A stretch of DNA of 64,000 nt from JACMLX01 sp040384325 (GTDB lineage: Bacteria; Gemmatimonadota; Gemmatimonadetes; Gemmatimonadales; Gemmatimonadaceae): the NCBI GenBank assembly GCA_040384325.1, contig JAZKJL010000007.1, positions 1 through 64,000 on the forward strand, given 5' to 3'. Shown piece by piece: positions 1-8,192 of the stretch (position 1 is the stretch's first letter; each line of letters opens with the position of its first letter). Made by a program: the position numbers and the translations under genes. The notes below the pieces were generated by a model, which saw only the letters and a program-made list of their open reading frames with translations, did no database searches and was not told the DNA's origin.

Positions 1-281
1 GAACCGCTCACAACACCCATTGCTGGACCATCATGAGACGGTCCGGAATCATAAATTTCGCGATTTGAATCTCTACGCCGACAAGCACGAACCCGTCGGC
101 TTAACGAGATATCACCACACACTTCTCTCTCGATTGTCAATCAGCTCGATCGGCGTGGAGCGCCACCCGCGCGGCTCGCAGCACCTCGTCTCGCCCCGTA
201 TCCGGGGGAGACCCCAATGATACACGCCCAGCTCGGCCAGTCAACCCCTGCAACGGAGAAAAATCATCACCGCCGCATCAC
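1..281. other. No gene recognised at window start
   Basis: The first 281 bases hold only short open frames without any recognisable protein motif, and no RNA gene or clear terminator was seen. The stretch lies beyond the 3' end of the minus-strand acidic-protein gene, so it may be intergenic or contain part of a gene that lies outside the window. Confidence 0.4.
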
Positions 282-632
282 TCACACATCCGCATCGTCC
301 TCACCCGGAATCCGACCGTACCGGTCCTCCGTGAAGTCGATTTCATCAGCCTCGTCATCATCGTCCTCGTCATCATCCAACTCGTCGTCCTCGAACTCGT
401 CGAGGTCGTCGTCCTCGTCGTCATCATCCTCGTCGTCGTCGTCGAGATCCTCCTCGTCCAGGTCCTCCTCGACGCCGTCCAGCTCCTCCTCGTCCGCCGC
501 ATCCGGTTCCCCCGGCGCGACCGCCTGCCACCGCGGCACGACATCCCCCTGGACCGCGCCAGCTCCGGCGCCCATCGATGCCCACACATCGCCTTCCGAT
601 GTCATCGATGCCCACACTGCCTGTTCCGACAT
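282..632 (-). CDS. Acidic low-complexity protein (Asp/Glu-rich)
   Basis: A 116-residue protein whose C-terminal two thirds is almost entirely Asp and Glu, encoded by GAC/GAT/GAG runs. It lies 76 bp downstream of typA on the same strand and may be co-transcribed with it. The start at 632 is chosen because a GGGGAG ribosome-binding sequence sits about 9 nt upstream; the frame stays open to 695 with two further ATGs. The N-terminus contains the pentapeptide VWASM twice ten residues apart, from a 15-bp direct repeat (573-587 and 603-617). No domain was recognised. The composition suggests a disordered, negatively charged protein, but low-complexity DNA can also give a chance open frame, and the opposite strand is open as a Ser-rich frame. 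Confidence 0.45.
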   Translation of the reverse strand: MSEQAVWASMTSEGDVWASMGAGAGAVQGDVVPRWQAVAPGEPDAADEEELDGVEEDLDEEDLDDDDEDDDDEDDDLDEFEDDELDDDEDDDDEADEIDFTEDRYGRIPGEDDADV

Positions 633-708
633 GCCTGCGATCTCCCCGTGCGTCCGTATGTCGTGAAGTCGTGCCATGCCCCGCGTGCGCAGCACACGGC
701 ACCCAGTC

Positions 709-2544
709 TCAGTCGCGGTCGCGCTCCTTCTTCAGGTCGCGCGTCACCCGCTTCCGGTCGATCGTGTTCAGCACCTTCTTGCGCAGCCGGATCGACTGCG
801 GCGTGACCTCGATCAGCTCATCCTCCTCGATGTACTCCAGCGCGCTCTCCAGCGTGTGGATGCGCGGCGGCTCGAGCACGATCGCATCATCCGCCGACTT
901 GCTGCGCATGTTGCTGAGCTTCTTCTCCTTGGTGGGGTTCACGTCCATGTCGCCCGGACGTGAATTCTCCCCCACCACCATCCCTTCGTACACCGGCTGC
1001 CCCGGCTCCACGAACAACGTCGCGCGCTCACCGAGGTTCCCCAGTGCGAACGCGATGATGGTGCCGTTCTCCATGCTCACCAGCACGCCACGCGTGCGCC
1101 CATCGAGTGCCCCGGACCACGCCCCGTACTCGAGGAAACGATGGTGCATGATGCCGGTCCCACGAGTATCGGTCAGGAACTCGGAGCGATAACCAAACAG
1201 GCCGCGCGCCGGAATGCGATAGGTCAGGCGCACCATCCCCTGCCCCGGATTTTTCATCTCCGTCATCTCGGCCTTGCGAGGCCCGAGCTTCTCGATCACC
1301 GCACCGACGTACTCGTCCGGCACGTCGATCAGCAGCTCCTCGTACGGCTCCAGCTTCTCGCCATCCTCACCGATGCGCGTGATCACCTTCGGGCGCGACA
1401 CCTGGAACTCGTAGCCCTCGCGCCGCATCGTCTCCATCAGGATCGACAGGTGCAGCTCACCACGCCCGCTGACCTTCCAGGTGTCGGTGTTGTCGGTCTC
1501 CTCGACGCGCAGCGCGACGTTGCGCTCCAGCTCCTTCATCAGGCGATCGCGCACCTGCCGCGAGGTCACGAACTTCCCTTCCTTGCCGGCGAACGCGGAC
1601 GTGTTCACCTGGAAGTCGACACTGATGGTGGGCTCCTCGACCGCGATGCCCTCGAGGCGCTCCTGGAACGATGGATCGGTGATGGTGAGCCCGATCTCGA
1701 CGTTGTCGAGGCCCGCCACCGACACGATCTCACCCGCCGAGGCCTCCTGCACCTCGACGCGCTCCAGTCCCTCGAAGCAGAAGAGCTTCGTCACGCGGCT
1801 GTTCTGGATCGGCTGCGCCGGGTCCATCTGCAGCAGCGACACCTGGTCACCGACGCGGATCTTCCCCATCTCGACGCGGCCGATGCCCAGGCGCCCGAGG
1901 TAGCTCGAGTAGTCGATCGTCGACACCAGCATCTGGAACGGACCGGTCGCATCGTTGGGCGGGATCGGCACGTACTGCAGGATGGCGTCGAAGAGGGGAT
2001 TCATGTTCGTCCCGTCCTCGTCCAGGTTCATCGTCGCGATGCCCTGGCGCGCGCTGGCGTACACCACCGGCGCGTCCAGCTGCGCCTCGGTGGCATCGAG
2101 CTCGATGAAGAGGCTCAGCACCTCGTCATGCACGCGCATCGGGTCGGCGCCCGGCCGGTCGATCTTGTTGATCACGACGATCGGCACACGCCCCAGCTCG
2201 AAGGCCTTGCGCAGCACGAAGCGCGTCTGCGGCATCGGCCCGTCGAAGGCATCCACCACCAGCAGCACACCGTCGACCATGCGCATGATGCGCTCCACCT
2301 CACCACCGAAGTCGGCGTGGCCCGGCGTGTCGATGATGTTGATCTTGTTGTCCTTCCAGCGGATCGACGTGTTCTTGGCCAGAATCGTGATCCCGCGTTC
2401 CTTCTCGAGCGGATTGGAGTCCATGACGCGCTCGGCGACGACCTGATTCTCGCGGAATGCTCCTGCCTGACGGAGCATCTGGTCCACGAGTGTCGTCTTA
2501 CCGTGGTCGACGTGCGCAATGATGGCAATGTTACGAATAGACAT
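709..2544 (-). CDS. typA: Ribosome-associated GTPase TypA/BipA
   Basis: Translational GTPase of the EF-G/LepA superfamily, 611 residues, the usual TypA length. It binds the 70S ribosome and acts in 50S assembly and stress or cold adaptation. The G motifs are all present: G1 AHVDHGKTT at residues 10-18, ERGIT at 49-53, DTPGH at 72-76 and NKID at 126-129. The beta-barrel domain II and the two EF-G-like domains follow, and the basic TypA-specific C-terminal domain ends in RKKVLNTIDRKR. The start ATG gives the canonical N-terminus directly before G1. It is separated by 91 bp from pilT upstream and is likely in the same minus-strand group. No anomalies were seen. Confidence 0.97.
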   Translation of the reverse strand: MSIRNIAIIAHVDHGKTTLVDQMLRQAGAFRENQVVAERVMDSNPLEKERGITILAKNTSIRWKDNKINIIDTPGHADFGGEVERIMRMVDGVLLVVDAFDGPMPQTRFVLRKAFELGRVPIVVINKIDRPGADPMRVHDEVLSLFIELDATEAQLDAPVVYASARQGIATMNLDEDGTNMNPLFDAILQYVPIPPNDATGPFQMLVSTIDYSSYLGRLGIGRVEMGKIRVGDQVSLLQMDPAQPIQNSRVTKLFCFEGLERVEVQEASAGEIVSVAGLDNVEIGLTITDPSFQERLEGIAVEEPTISVDFQVNTSAFAGKEGKFVTSRQVRDRLMKELERNVALRVEETDNTDTWKVSGRGELHLSILMETMRREGYEFQVSRPKVITRIGEDGEKLEPYEELLIDVPDEYVGAVIEKLGPRKAEMTEMKNPGQGMVRLTYRIPARGLFGYRSEFLTDTRGTGIMHHRFLEYGAWSGALDGRTRGVLVSMENGTIIAFALGNLGERATLFVEPGQPVYEGMVVGENSRPGDMDVNPTKEKKLSNMRSKSADDAIVLEPPRIHTLESALEYIEEDELIEVTPQSIRLRKKVLNTIDRKRVTRDLKKERDRD

Positions 2545-2635
2545 GCATCAAACGTAGCGGCCGGTCCAAGAGGGCCCCGGCCGCGCGTGTTTTCAGGCAA
2601 TTCGGTGGCGCCGCATGGGGGCCGCCGCCATGTGC

Positions 2636-4096
2636 CTAGGCCGCGGCCCGCTCCAGCGTGATCCCGCGCGACTGCAGCGCCTGCTGGAAGCCACCCTTGT
2701 CGACCGCCTTCAGCCAGGCATCGTTGGCGTCCACCAGGTCCTTCTCCACCAGGTCCAGCAGCGCGTCGTTCATCGTCACCATGCCGAGCTTCTTCGACGT
2801 CTGCATGATGGTCGGGATCTGGAAGGTCTTCCCTTCGCGGATCAGGTTCGAGACCGCGGTGTTGGCCAGCAGCACCTCGCGCGCCGCCGCCCGGCCGCCG
2901 CCCTTCTTCTTCACCAGCGTCTGCGAGATCACGCCCTTCAGCGACTCGCTCAGCATGGTGCGCACCTGCGCCTGCCGGTCGGCCGGGAACTGGTCGATCA
3001 GGCGATCCACCGTGCTCGGCGCGGTGGTGGTGTGCAGCGTGCCGAACACGAGGTGTCCGGTTTCCGCCGTCTCGATCGCGATCGCGATCGTCTCCAGGTC
3101 GCGCAGCTCGCCCACCAGGATCACGTCCGGATCCTCACGCAGCGCGGCCCGCAGCGCACTCTTGAAGCTGTCGGTGTGCACGCCCACCTGCCGCTGGGTG
3201 ATGATGCACTTCTTGCTGGCGTGCACGAACTCGATCGGGTCCTCGATCGTGATGATGTGGTCGTGCCGGGTGCGGTTCACGAGGTCGATCATGCCGCAGA
3301 GCGTGGTGCTCTTGCCGCTGCCGGTGGGACCGGTGACCAGCACCAGGCCCTTGGTCAGGTTGCAGAGCGCCTTCTCCTGTTCGGAGAGGCCGAGCTGCTC
3401 GGCGGTGATGATCGTCGACGGGATGAGGCGGAAGACGGCCGCCACGCCGCACCGGTCGCGCAGCACGTTGCCGCGGAACCGCGCCACGCCCGGGATGTCG
3501 ATCGCGAAGTCGGTGTCGTTGCGCTCGCGGAACTCCTGCCGGTTGCGCTCGGGCATCGACGCCAGCAGCATCTGCTCCAGCTGCTCGCCGCCCAGCGGCG
3601 CGGCGCCGGACATGCGCGCCAGTTCACCATCACGACGCAGGATCGGTGGCTCGCCGACACGCAGGTGCAGGTCGCTGGCCTTCTGCGCCGAGAGGGCGCG
3701 CAGCAGCGTGTCGAGCGCCTGGCGCGGGCCGCTGTCGAGAACCGGGGTCGCGGTGGCCACGCTCATCTCCTCACGCAATGCAGGATCGGCGGCGCTGGCG
3801 GGCATGATCTGCGCGACCACGCGGCCTTCTGCGTCGCGCTGCACGGCGCAGTCGACCGGGATGCCATTGCCGTCGTACGGAAACCGTGCCGGGCCACCCT
3901 GCATCACCGCGGCCTGCATGTTGGCGGGCGCGATCTCGCGCAGCAGGCCGACGATCTGTTCGGCGGTCAGCGGCTGCTTGGTGATCGGACGGGTGCCGCC
4001 GTCGAAGCGCAGCTCGGCGACGCTGCCCTCGTAGAGCACGAGGGTGGTCGGTGGCGCGGTCCCCAGCGCCATCAGGAACTTGTCGAGTGAAGCCAT
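2636..4096 (-). CDS. pilT: Type IV pilus retraction ATPase PilT with N-terminal extension
   Basis: Hexameric AAA+ motor that depolymerises type IV pili at the inner-membrane base, driving twitching motility and DNA uptake. The protein has 486 residues, against about 345-370 for typical PilT. The canonical part begins near residue 130 with the PilT N-terminal domain (ASDLHLRVGEPP). It continues with Walker A GPTGSGKST (256-264), the Asp box, a Walker B region (DPDVILVGELRD) and the His box GHLVFGTLHT. The extra N-terminal 125 residues look like a second, diverged copy of the small alpha/beta domain: hydrophobic strands, a segment LRFDGGTRPITKQPL and then a helix. No pilB or pilC is nearby. A PilU paralogue is possible, but the sequence favours PilT. 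Confidence 0.9.
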   Translation of the reverse strand: MASLDKFLMALGTAPPTTLVLYEGSVAELRFDGGTRPITKQPLTAEQIVGLLREIAPANMQAAVMQGGPARFPYDGNGIPVDCAVQRDAEGRVVAQIMPASAADPALREEMSVATATPVLDSGPRQALDTLLRALSAQKASDLHLRVGEPPILRRDGELARMSGAAPLGGEQLEQMLLASMPERNRQEFRERNDTDFAIDIPGVARFRGNVLRDRCGVAAVFRLIPSTIITAEQLGLSEQEKALCNLTKGLVLVTGPTGSGKSTTLCGMIDLVNRTRHDHIITIEDPIEFVHASKKCIITQRQVGVHTDSFKSALRAALREDPDVILVGELRDLETIAIAIETAETGHLVFGTLHTTTAPSTVDRLIDQFPADRQAQVRTMLSESLKGVISQTLVKKKGGGRAAAREVLLANTAVSNLIREGKTFQIPTIMQTSKKLGMVTMNDALLDLVEKDLVDANDAWLKAVDKGGFQQALQSRGITLERAAA

Positions 4097-4222
4097 GGGC
4101 AGCCTGCTGCGAGCGTGGACAGGCTGGCAACCGGGGTGGGTCGATGGCCGATCCGTGCGTGAACGGAGGGGATGTCGTCGCTTCCATGACGCCCAGCCCG
4201 CCCTCCGGTCACTCCGTCGTCG

Positions 4223-5116
4223 TCAGGGTGTCTCGTGCTGCGCGAGGCGTGCGCAGAGCATCACGGCGTGACGGAAGCTCGACGCGTCTGCCCTGCCCTG
4301 CCCGGCGATGTCGAGCGCGGTGCCATGATCCGGTGAGGTGCGCGGGAACGGCAGGCCGAGGGTGACATTCACGCCGCTTCCGAACGAGGCGACCTTGATG
4401 GCCGTCATGCCGACATCGTGGTACGGCGCGATCACCGCGTCGAACTCGCCGCGCAATGCGCGCACGAACACGGTGTCGGCGGGGAATGGCCCGAAGGCGC
4501 CCATCTCGGCCGCAATCGGCGCCAGCAGGTCGGTGTCCTCGCGGCCGAAGCGACCGCCGTCGCCGGCGTGCGGATTGAGCGCGCAGAGCGCGATGCGGGG
4601 CTCGGCGATGTGGTACCAGTGTCGCAGCCCGTCGCGGGTCAGCTGGATCGATTCACGAATCGCGTCGCCGGTGAGCGCCGCCGGCACGTCGCGCAGCGGC
4701 AGGTGCGTGGTGGCGAGGACCACCCGCAGCGACTCGCTGGCCAGCATCATGGCGGTCTTGCGGCCGGTGAGGTCGGCCAGCAGTTCGGTGTGGCCTGGGG
4801 CATCGTAGCCGCCGAGCAGCAACGCATGTTTGTCCAGCGGTGCGGTGACGATGCCGCGTACGGCGCCAGCCTGCGCCAGTTCGACCGCCCGGACCACCGC
4901 GTCGCCGGCCAGCTTGCCGGCCAGTGCGGCGCCGCCACCGGGCATCCAGATGCCGACCGATTCGTGCACATCCACCTCGGTCCCGCGCGGCCCCACCACC
5001 AGCAGGTCGCAGAGGTCACCGATGGCATCGTCATCGAGCATGGCCTGCACCAGTTCCGGACCGATGCCGCGCGGATCGCCGAGGGTCACGGCGAGGCGCG
5101 GACGCCGACGCGTCAC
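4223..5116 (-). CDS. pdxA: 4-hydroxythreonine-4-phosphate dehydrogenase PdxA
   Basis: NAD-dependent, metal-requiring enzyme of the deoxyxylulose-5-phosphate-independent segment of PLP synthesis; it oxidises 4-phosphohydroxy-L-threonine before PdxJ. The N-terminus reads LAVTLGDPRGIGPE, the family signature. Metal and substrate residues are visible in APGHTELLADL, NPHAGDGG and PYHDVGMTAIKV, followed by TSPDHGTALDIAGQG. A GTG start at 5116 is chosen: the frame upstream overlaps surA and is Arg/Ser-rich shadow sequence. This gives 297 residues, slightly shorter than the usual 320-330. It starts 16 bp after the surA stop, so it is probably translated from the surA mRNA, as surA-pdxA neighbours are in many Gram-negatives. 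Confidence 0.93.
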   Translation of the reverse strand: MTRRRPRLAVTLGDPRGIGPELVQAMLDDDAIGDLCDLLVVGPRGTEVDVHESVGIWMPGGGAALAGKLAGDAVVRAVELAQAGAVRGIVTAPLDKHALLLGGYDAPGHTELLADLTGRKTAMMLASESLRVVLATTHLPLRDVPAALTGDAIRESIQLTRDGLRHWYHIAEPRIALCALNPHAGDGGRFGREDTDLLAPIAAEMGAFGPFPADTVFVRALRGEFDAVIAPYHDVGMTAIKVASFGSGVNVTLGLPFPRTSPDHGTALDIAGQGRADASSFRHAVMLCARLAQHETP

Positions 5117-5132
5117 GGGTGCAGTCCGAACA

Positions 5133-6527
5133 TCATTTCGCCGGCTCCTCGGATGGTGCGGCCAGCGGCAGGGACGGGATGGGGTGGCGCTGCACGAACG
5201 TCTGCGCCCGCAGTCCATCGATGAAGCGGCGCATCGAGCGCTCCTCCACCAGCTGGGCGCGAATGCGGTCGCGCACCTCACCCATCGTGTACAGTCCTTC
5301 CTCCTGTGACGTGAGGAGCTGGAACACGACGTACTTCTTGGTGCCGCGGCGCGCGTTTTCGATCGCGAACGGGGCACTGATCTCGTTCACCTTCACGTCC
5401 TTCAGTGCGGCGATGTAGGCCGCCGGCAGTTCGCTGCGCGGGAACGGGTCGCTGAAGCCGCGCACCTCGTCGGGGTCGTGGAACCGGGTCTGCAGCGAGT
5501 CGTAACGCGCGCCGCTGCGCCAGACGGTGGCGATGCTGTCGGCGAGCTGCAGCGCGCGGCGTTCGTCGGTCGAATCGAGCGTCGGGATGATCAGGATGTG
5601 GCGCGCCTTGACCTCCTTCGGCTGCACCTTGTCGACGCGGATGATGTGGTAGCCGAAGTTGGTCTCCACCACCGGGCTCACGACGCCGGGCGGCAGCGCG
5701 AACATCATGCGATCGAATTCCGGCACCATCAGGCCGCGGCGATTCCAGCCCAGGTCACCACCGGTGTCCTTGTTCGACGCGTCCATGCTCTCGCGCTTGG
5801 CGATCAGCTCGAAGTTGCCGCCGCGCTGGATCTCGACCAGCAGCGAGTCGACCTTGGCCCGCGCGCGGGCCTTCGCCGCGACCGACGCGGTGGGCGCCAC
5901 CACGATCTGCCGGAAGGTGACCTGCGCCGGGCGCTTCGGCAGCGAGGCACGATTCTGCTCGTACATCGCAGCCACGTCGGCGTCCGACACAACCGCGCGC
6001 ACCAGCTTGCCGTCGCCCTTCATCTTGTCGATCAGCTTGCGCTGCACCTGCTGGCGCTTGGCGGCCTCGATCAGCGTCTTGCGGTACTCCTCCGGCGTGC
6101 CGAAACCGGCGCCGGAGAGGGCGGTACGAAACTCCTGGTCGCTCTTGAACTGGTCGCGGATCTTCTTCAGCTGCGTCTCGACTTCCGGCAGCACGTCGCC
6201 TTCCGTCACTTCGACCTTCTCCACCGCCGCCTTCTGGATCAGCACCTCGGCGTCGATCAGCTCGTCGATGATCCGCTCCACCAGCTTGCGATGATCGGCG
6301 GAGTCAGGCGGGATCGGCATGCCCTGCGCGCGCCGCGTGTTGTACTCCTCGAGCACCTCGCTCCAAAGGATCGGATGGTCACCGGCGATGGCGATGACAC
6401 GATCCACCGGCACCTTGGTGATCGCCGGTGCCGCGCCAGCGGGGCGTGCCGCGGGCGCGGGTGTCTGGGCGTGCAGCGCGAAGCCGCAGGCGAGGGATGC
6501 GGCGAGGAGGGCGAACGGTCGAGTCAT
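5133..6527 (-). CDS. surA: Periplasmic chaperone / peptidyl-prolyl isomerase SurA
   Basis: 464-residue secreted foldase that escorts outer-membrane proteins. The ATG at 6527 gives a signal peptide (MTRPFALLAASLACGFALHA, cleavage before Gln). The SurA N-terminal chaperone domain follows (DRVIAIAGDHPILWSEV, then an LVERIIDELIDAEVLIQKA helix). Next comes a full parvulin domain, from QVTFRQIVVAP through GGDLGWNRRG to FGYHIIRVD, and a second more degenerate parvulin domain starting at KARHILIIP. The two-parvulin layout is that of proteobacterial SurA. It lies just upstream of pdxA and downstream of a second foldase gene, forming a small cell-envelope biogenesis neighbourhood. The frame upstream of 6527 has no signal peptide and is rejected. 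Confidence 0.9.
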   Translation of the reverse strand: MTRPFALLAASLACGFALHAQTPAPAARPAGAAPAITKVPVDRVIAIAGDHPILWSEVLEEYNTRRAQGMPIPPDSADHRKLVERIIDELIDAEVLIQKAAVEKVEVTEGDVLPEVETQLKKIRDQFKSDQEFRTALSGAGFGTPEEYRKTLIEAAKRQQVQRKLIDKMKGDGKLVRAVVSDADVAAMYEQNRASLPKRPAQVTFRQIVVAPTASVAAKARARAKVDSLLVEIQRGGNFELIAKRESMDASNKDTGGDLGWNRRGLMVPEFDRMMFALPPGVVSPVVETNFGYHIIRVDKVQPKEVKARHILIIPTLDSTDERRALQLADSIATVWRSGARYDSLQTRFHDPDEVRGFSDPFPRSELPAAYIAALKDVKVNEISAPFAIENARRGTKKYVVFQLLTSQEEGLYTMGEVRDRIRAQLVEERSMRRFIDGLRAQTFVQRHPIPSLPLAAPSEEPAK

Positions 6528-6602
6528 GCGTCGGAGTACCCGGCAGGCGTGACGTCGGTTCATCCCCCGAGCGGGGAGGGCGCGCGCCACACGGCAAATG
6601 TA

Positions 6603-6637
6603 AAGCGGGGAAGCGCGATCTCCGCGCTCCCCCGCTT
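6603..6637 (-). terminator. Hairpin between the two foldase genes
   Basis: An inverted repeat AAGCGGG...CCCGCTT enclosing AGCGCG...CGCGCT gives a 13-bp imperfect stem. It lies in the 130-bp gap between the end of the lipoprotein foldase gene and the start of surA. The minus-strand side is followed by TTACATTT, a weak U-rich tail. It may be a terminator or attenuator separating the mfd-side transcript from surA-pdxA. Confidence 0.5.
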
Positions 6638-6657
6638 CAAGTCGAACGGACGGCTGG

Positions 6658-8124
6658 TTACGGCTTGGGCGGCGTGGTGGGCGCGACCGGTGCCGCACCC
6701 GGTGCCTCACCGGGCATCGGGACCGCAGACGCCGGACGGTTGGCTGACCGCGTGCTGTCGGCCGATCCACGCAGCTTCTGCGCGGCCTCGAGCGCGCGAT
6801 CGACACCGGCGTCCACGATCTTGGCGCCGGGGAACCGCACGCGCAGCATCAGGTCCATCGAGCGCGCGATCGGTACGAACGCCCCGTCCTTCACCAGCAT
6901 GTTCTCGAGGAAGGTGTTGACGCGGCCGGTGGCCACCTTCTCGCGCTCGGCGACGGTCTTGCCGCTGTCGGCGAGCTGGTTCGGTGCCACGCCGAGCTGC
7001 GTCCAGGAATTGATCACCAGCGTCCGGAACTCGGCGCGGATCTGGCTCTTCTCCTGTTCCGAGAGGTCGACCTTGGCGCTGTCGGCCTGCTTCAGGAACA
7101 GCTCATTGCGCATGAAGTTCTTGATCAGCGTCGGGATGATCGTGTCCGGCGCGTTCTGGATCTGCGGGATCAGGCCCTGCTCCGGCGGATAGGCATCGAT
7201 CCAGCGCACCAGCTGTCGCGCCGTGAAGTCGCCGCGCTTGGAGGTGCCGAGCACCATGCTGCTGGTGCGGTAGGCATCGAGGTCACCGACGATGTCGCGC
7301 GCCATCTTCGGCACGTCGGACTTCACGGCGACCGCATTGGTCGCCTCGAGGCCGGCCCAGTAGGTGGACTCGGCCACTGCGGCACCGCGCTGCTGCATCA
7401 GCTGCGCGACCTGCGTGGTGACGGCGGAGTAGACCGGGCGATAGACGATGTGGAAGCCGAAGCGCGTCTGGAAGACGGGCGAGATCTCACCCGGCTTCGT
7501 GCTCTGCAGCGCGGTCTCGAATTCCGGCGCCATGATGCCCTTCGGGAAGGCACCCAGCGAGCCACCCTGCGAGGCCGAGCCCGGATCCTGGCTGTACTTG
7601 GTGGCCAGCGCCGCGAAGTTGCCGGCGTTCAGTGACCGGCGCAGCGAGTCGGCGCGGACGCGCAGTTCCTGCACCTGGGCGGGCGTGGCGCCCTTCTCCG
7701 GCACGCGGAACAGGATGTGGCTGGCGGCGAACACCTCGCCGTTGTTGTAGCGCGCCTCGCCATCGGCCGGCGCGGTCACGGGCCAGCTCTTCGACACGAC
7801 CTCGAAGTACTTGCGGGCGCGCGCATTGGCGATCGGGGCCCAGAGCGCGGAATCGAGCGACTTGGGATCGTTGAGCGAGTCACCGGTGGCGCCGGCCTTG
7901 GCCAGCAGCTGGTAGTTCACCCAGAGGTCGGCGACCACGCGCACCACGTCCTTGCGGAGCGGCACCTTCGAGGCGCCGAGCAGCTCGGACAGCTTCTTGA
8001 CGGTGAGTTCTTCCGAGCCCGCCTTGGCGACGGTATCCGCGTGTGCGCTGAGCGCACCGCTGTTGCAGCCAACCAGCTGTGCCATGGCGCCAACGGCGAT
8101 GGCGGCGAGGGCAAGTCTCTTCAT
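6658..8124 (-). CDS. Lipoprotein peptidyl-prolyl isomerase (PrsA/parvulin type)
   Basis: 488-residue putative lipoprotein. The ATG at 8124 opens a short signal ending in the lipobox LVGC, with Cys as the likely lipidated residue. A SurA/PrsA-like N-terminal helical region is followed by one parvulin domain at about residues 140-240 (FAASHILFRVPEKG, then GGSLGAFPKGIMAPEFE and FGFHIVYRP). A long C-terminal helical region ends in a Pro/Ala-rich tail. It is probably a periplasm-facing foldase partnering the SurA encoded just downstream. It follows mfd by 68 bp. The exact membrane (inner or outer) and clients are unknown. Assignment to PrsA rather than PpiD rests on the lipobox and the single parvulin domain. 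Confidence 0.85.
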   Translation of the reverse strand: MKRLALAAIAVGAMAQLVGCNSGALSAHADTVAKAGSEELTVKKLSELLGASKVPLRKDVVRVVADLWVNYQLLAKAGATGDSLNDPKSLDSALWAPIANARARKYFEVVSKSWPVTAPADGEARYNNGEVFAASHILFRVPEKGATPAQVQELRVRADSLRRSLNAGNFAALATKYSQDPGSASQGGSLGAFPKGIMAPEFETALQSTKPGEISPVFQTRFGFHIVYRPVYSAVTTQVAQLMQQRGAAVAESTYWAGLEATNAVAVKSDVPKMARDIVGDLDAYRTSSMVLGTSKRGDFTARQLVRWIDAYPPEQGLIPQIQNAPDTIIPTLIKNFMRNELFLKQADSAKVDLSEQEKSQIRAEFRTLVINSWTQLGVAPNQLADSGKTVAEREKVATGRVNTFLENMLVKDGAFVPIARSMDLMLRVRFPGAKIVDAGVDRALEAAQKLRGSADSTRSANRPASAVPMPGEAPGAAPVAPTTPPKP

Positions 8125-8192
8125 TCGTCGAAGCGGGATACGGGTGAAGCTGCGGCAGTCCGACAGGGACGTGCAGTCACGCAACCGGACGG

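Noticed and set aside
355..480. Possible tandem-repeat or CRISPR-like array
   Set aside because: It is a trinucleotide run encoding Asp/Glu; no spacers or regular repeat length.
217..666. Ser-rich plus-strand frame over the acidic gene
   Set aside because: Result of reading GAC/GAG runs on the opposite strand (TCG/TCC); no start signal or family.
1141..2661. Long plus-strand frame opposite typA
   Set aside because: Shadow of typA; no recognised domain, composition atypical of real proteins.
5117..5377. Longer pdxA start
   Set aside because: The extra N-terminus overlaps surA and is shadow-type sequence; GTG at 5116 fits the family N-terminus.
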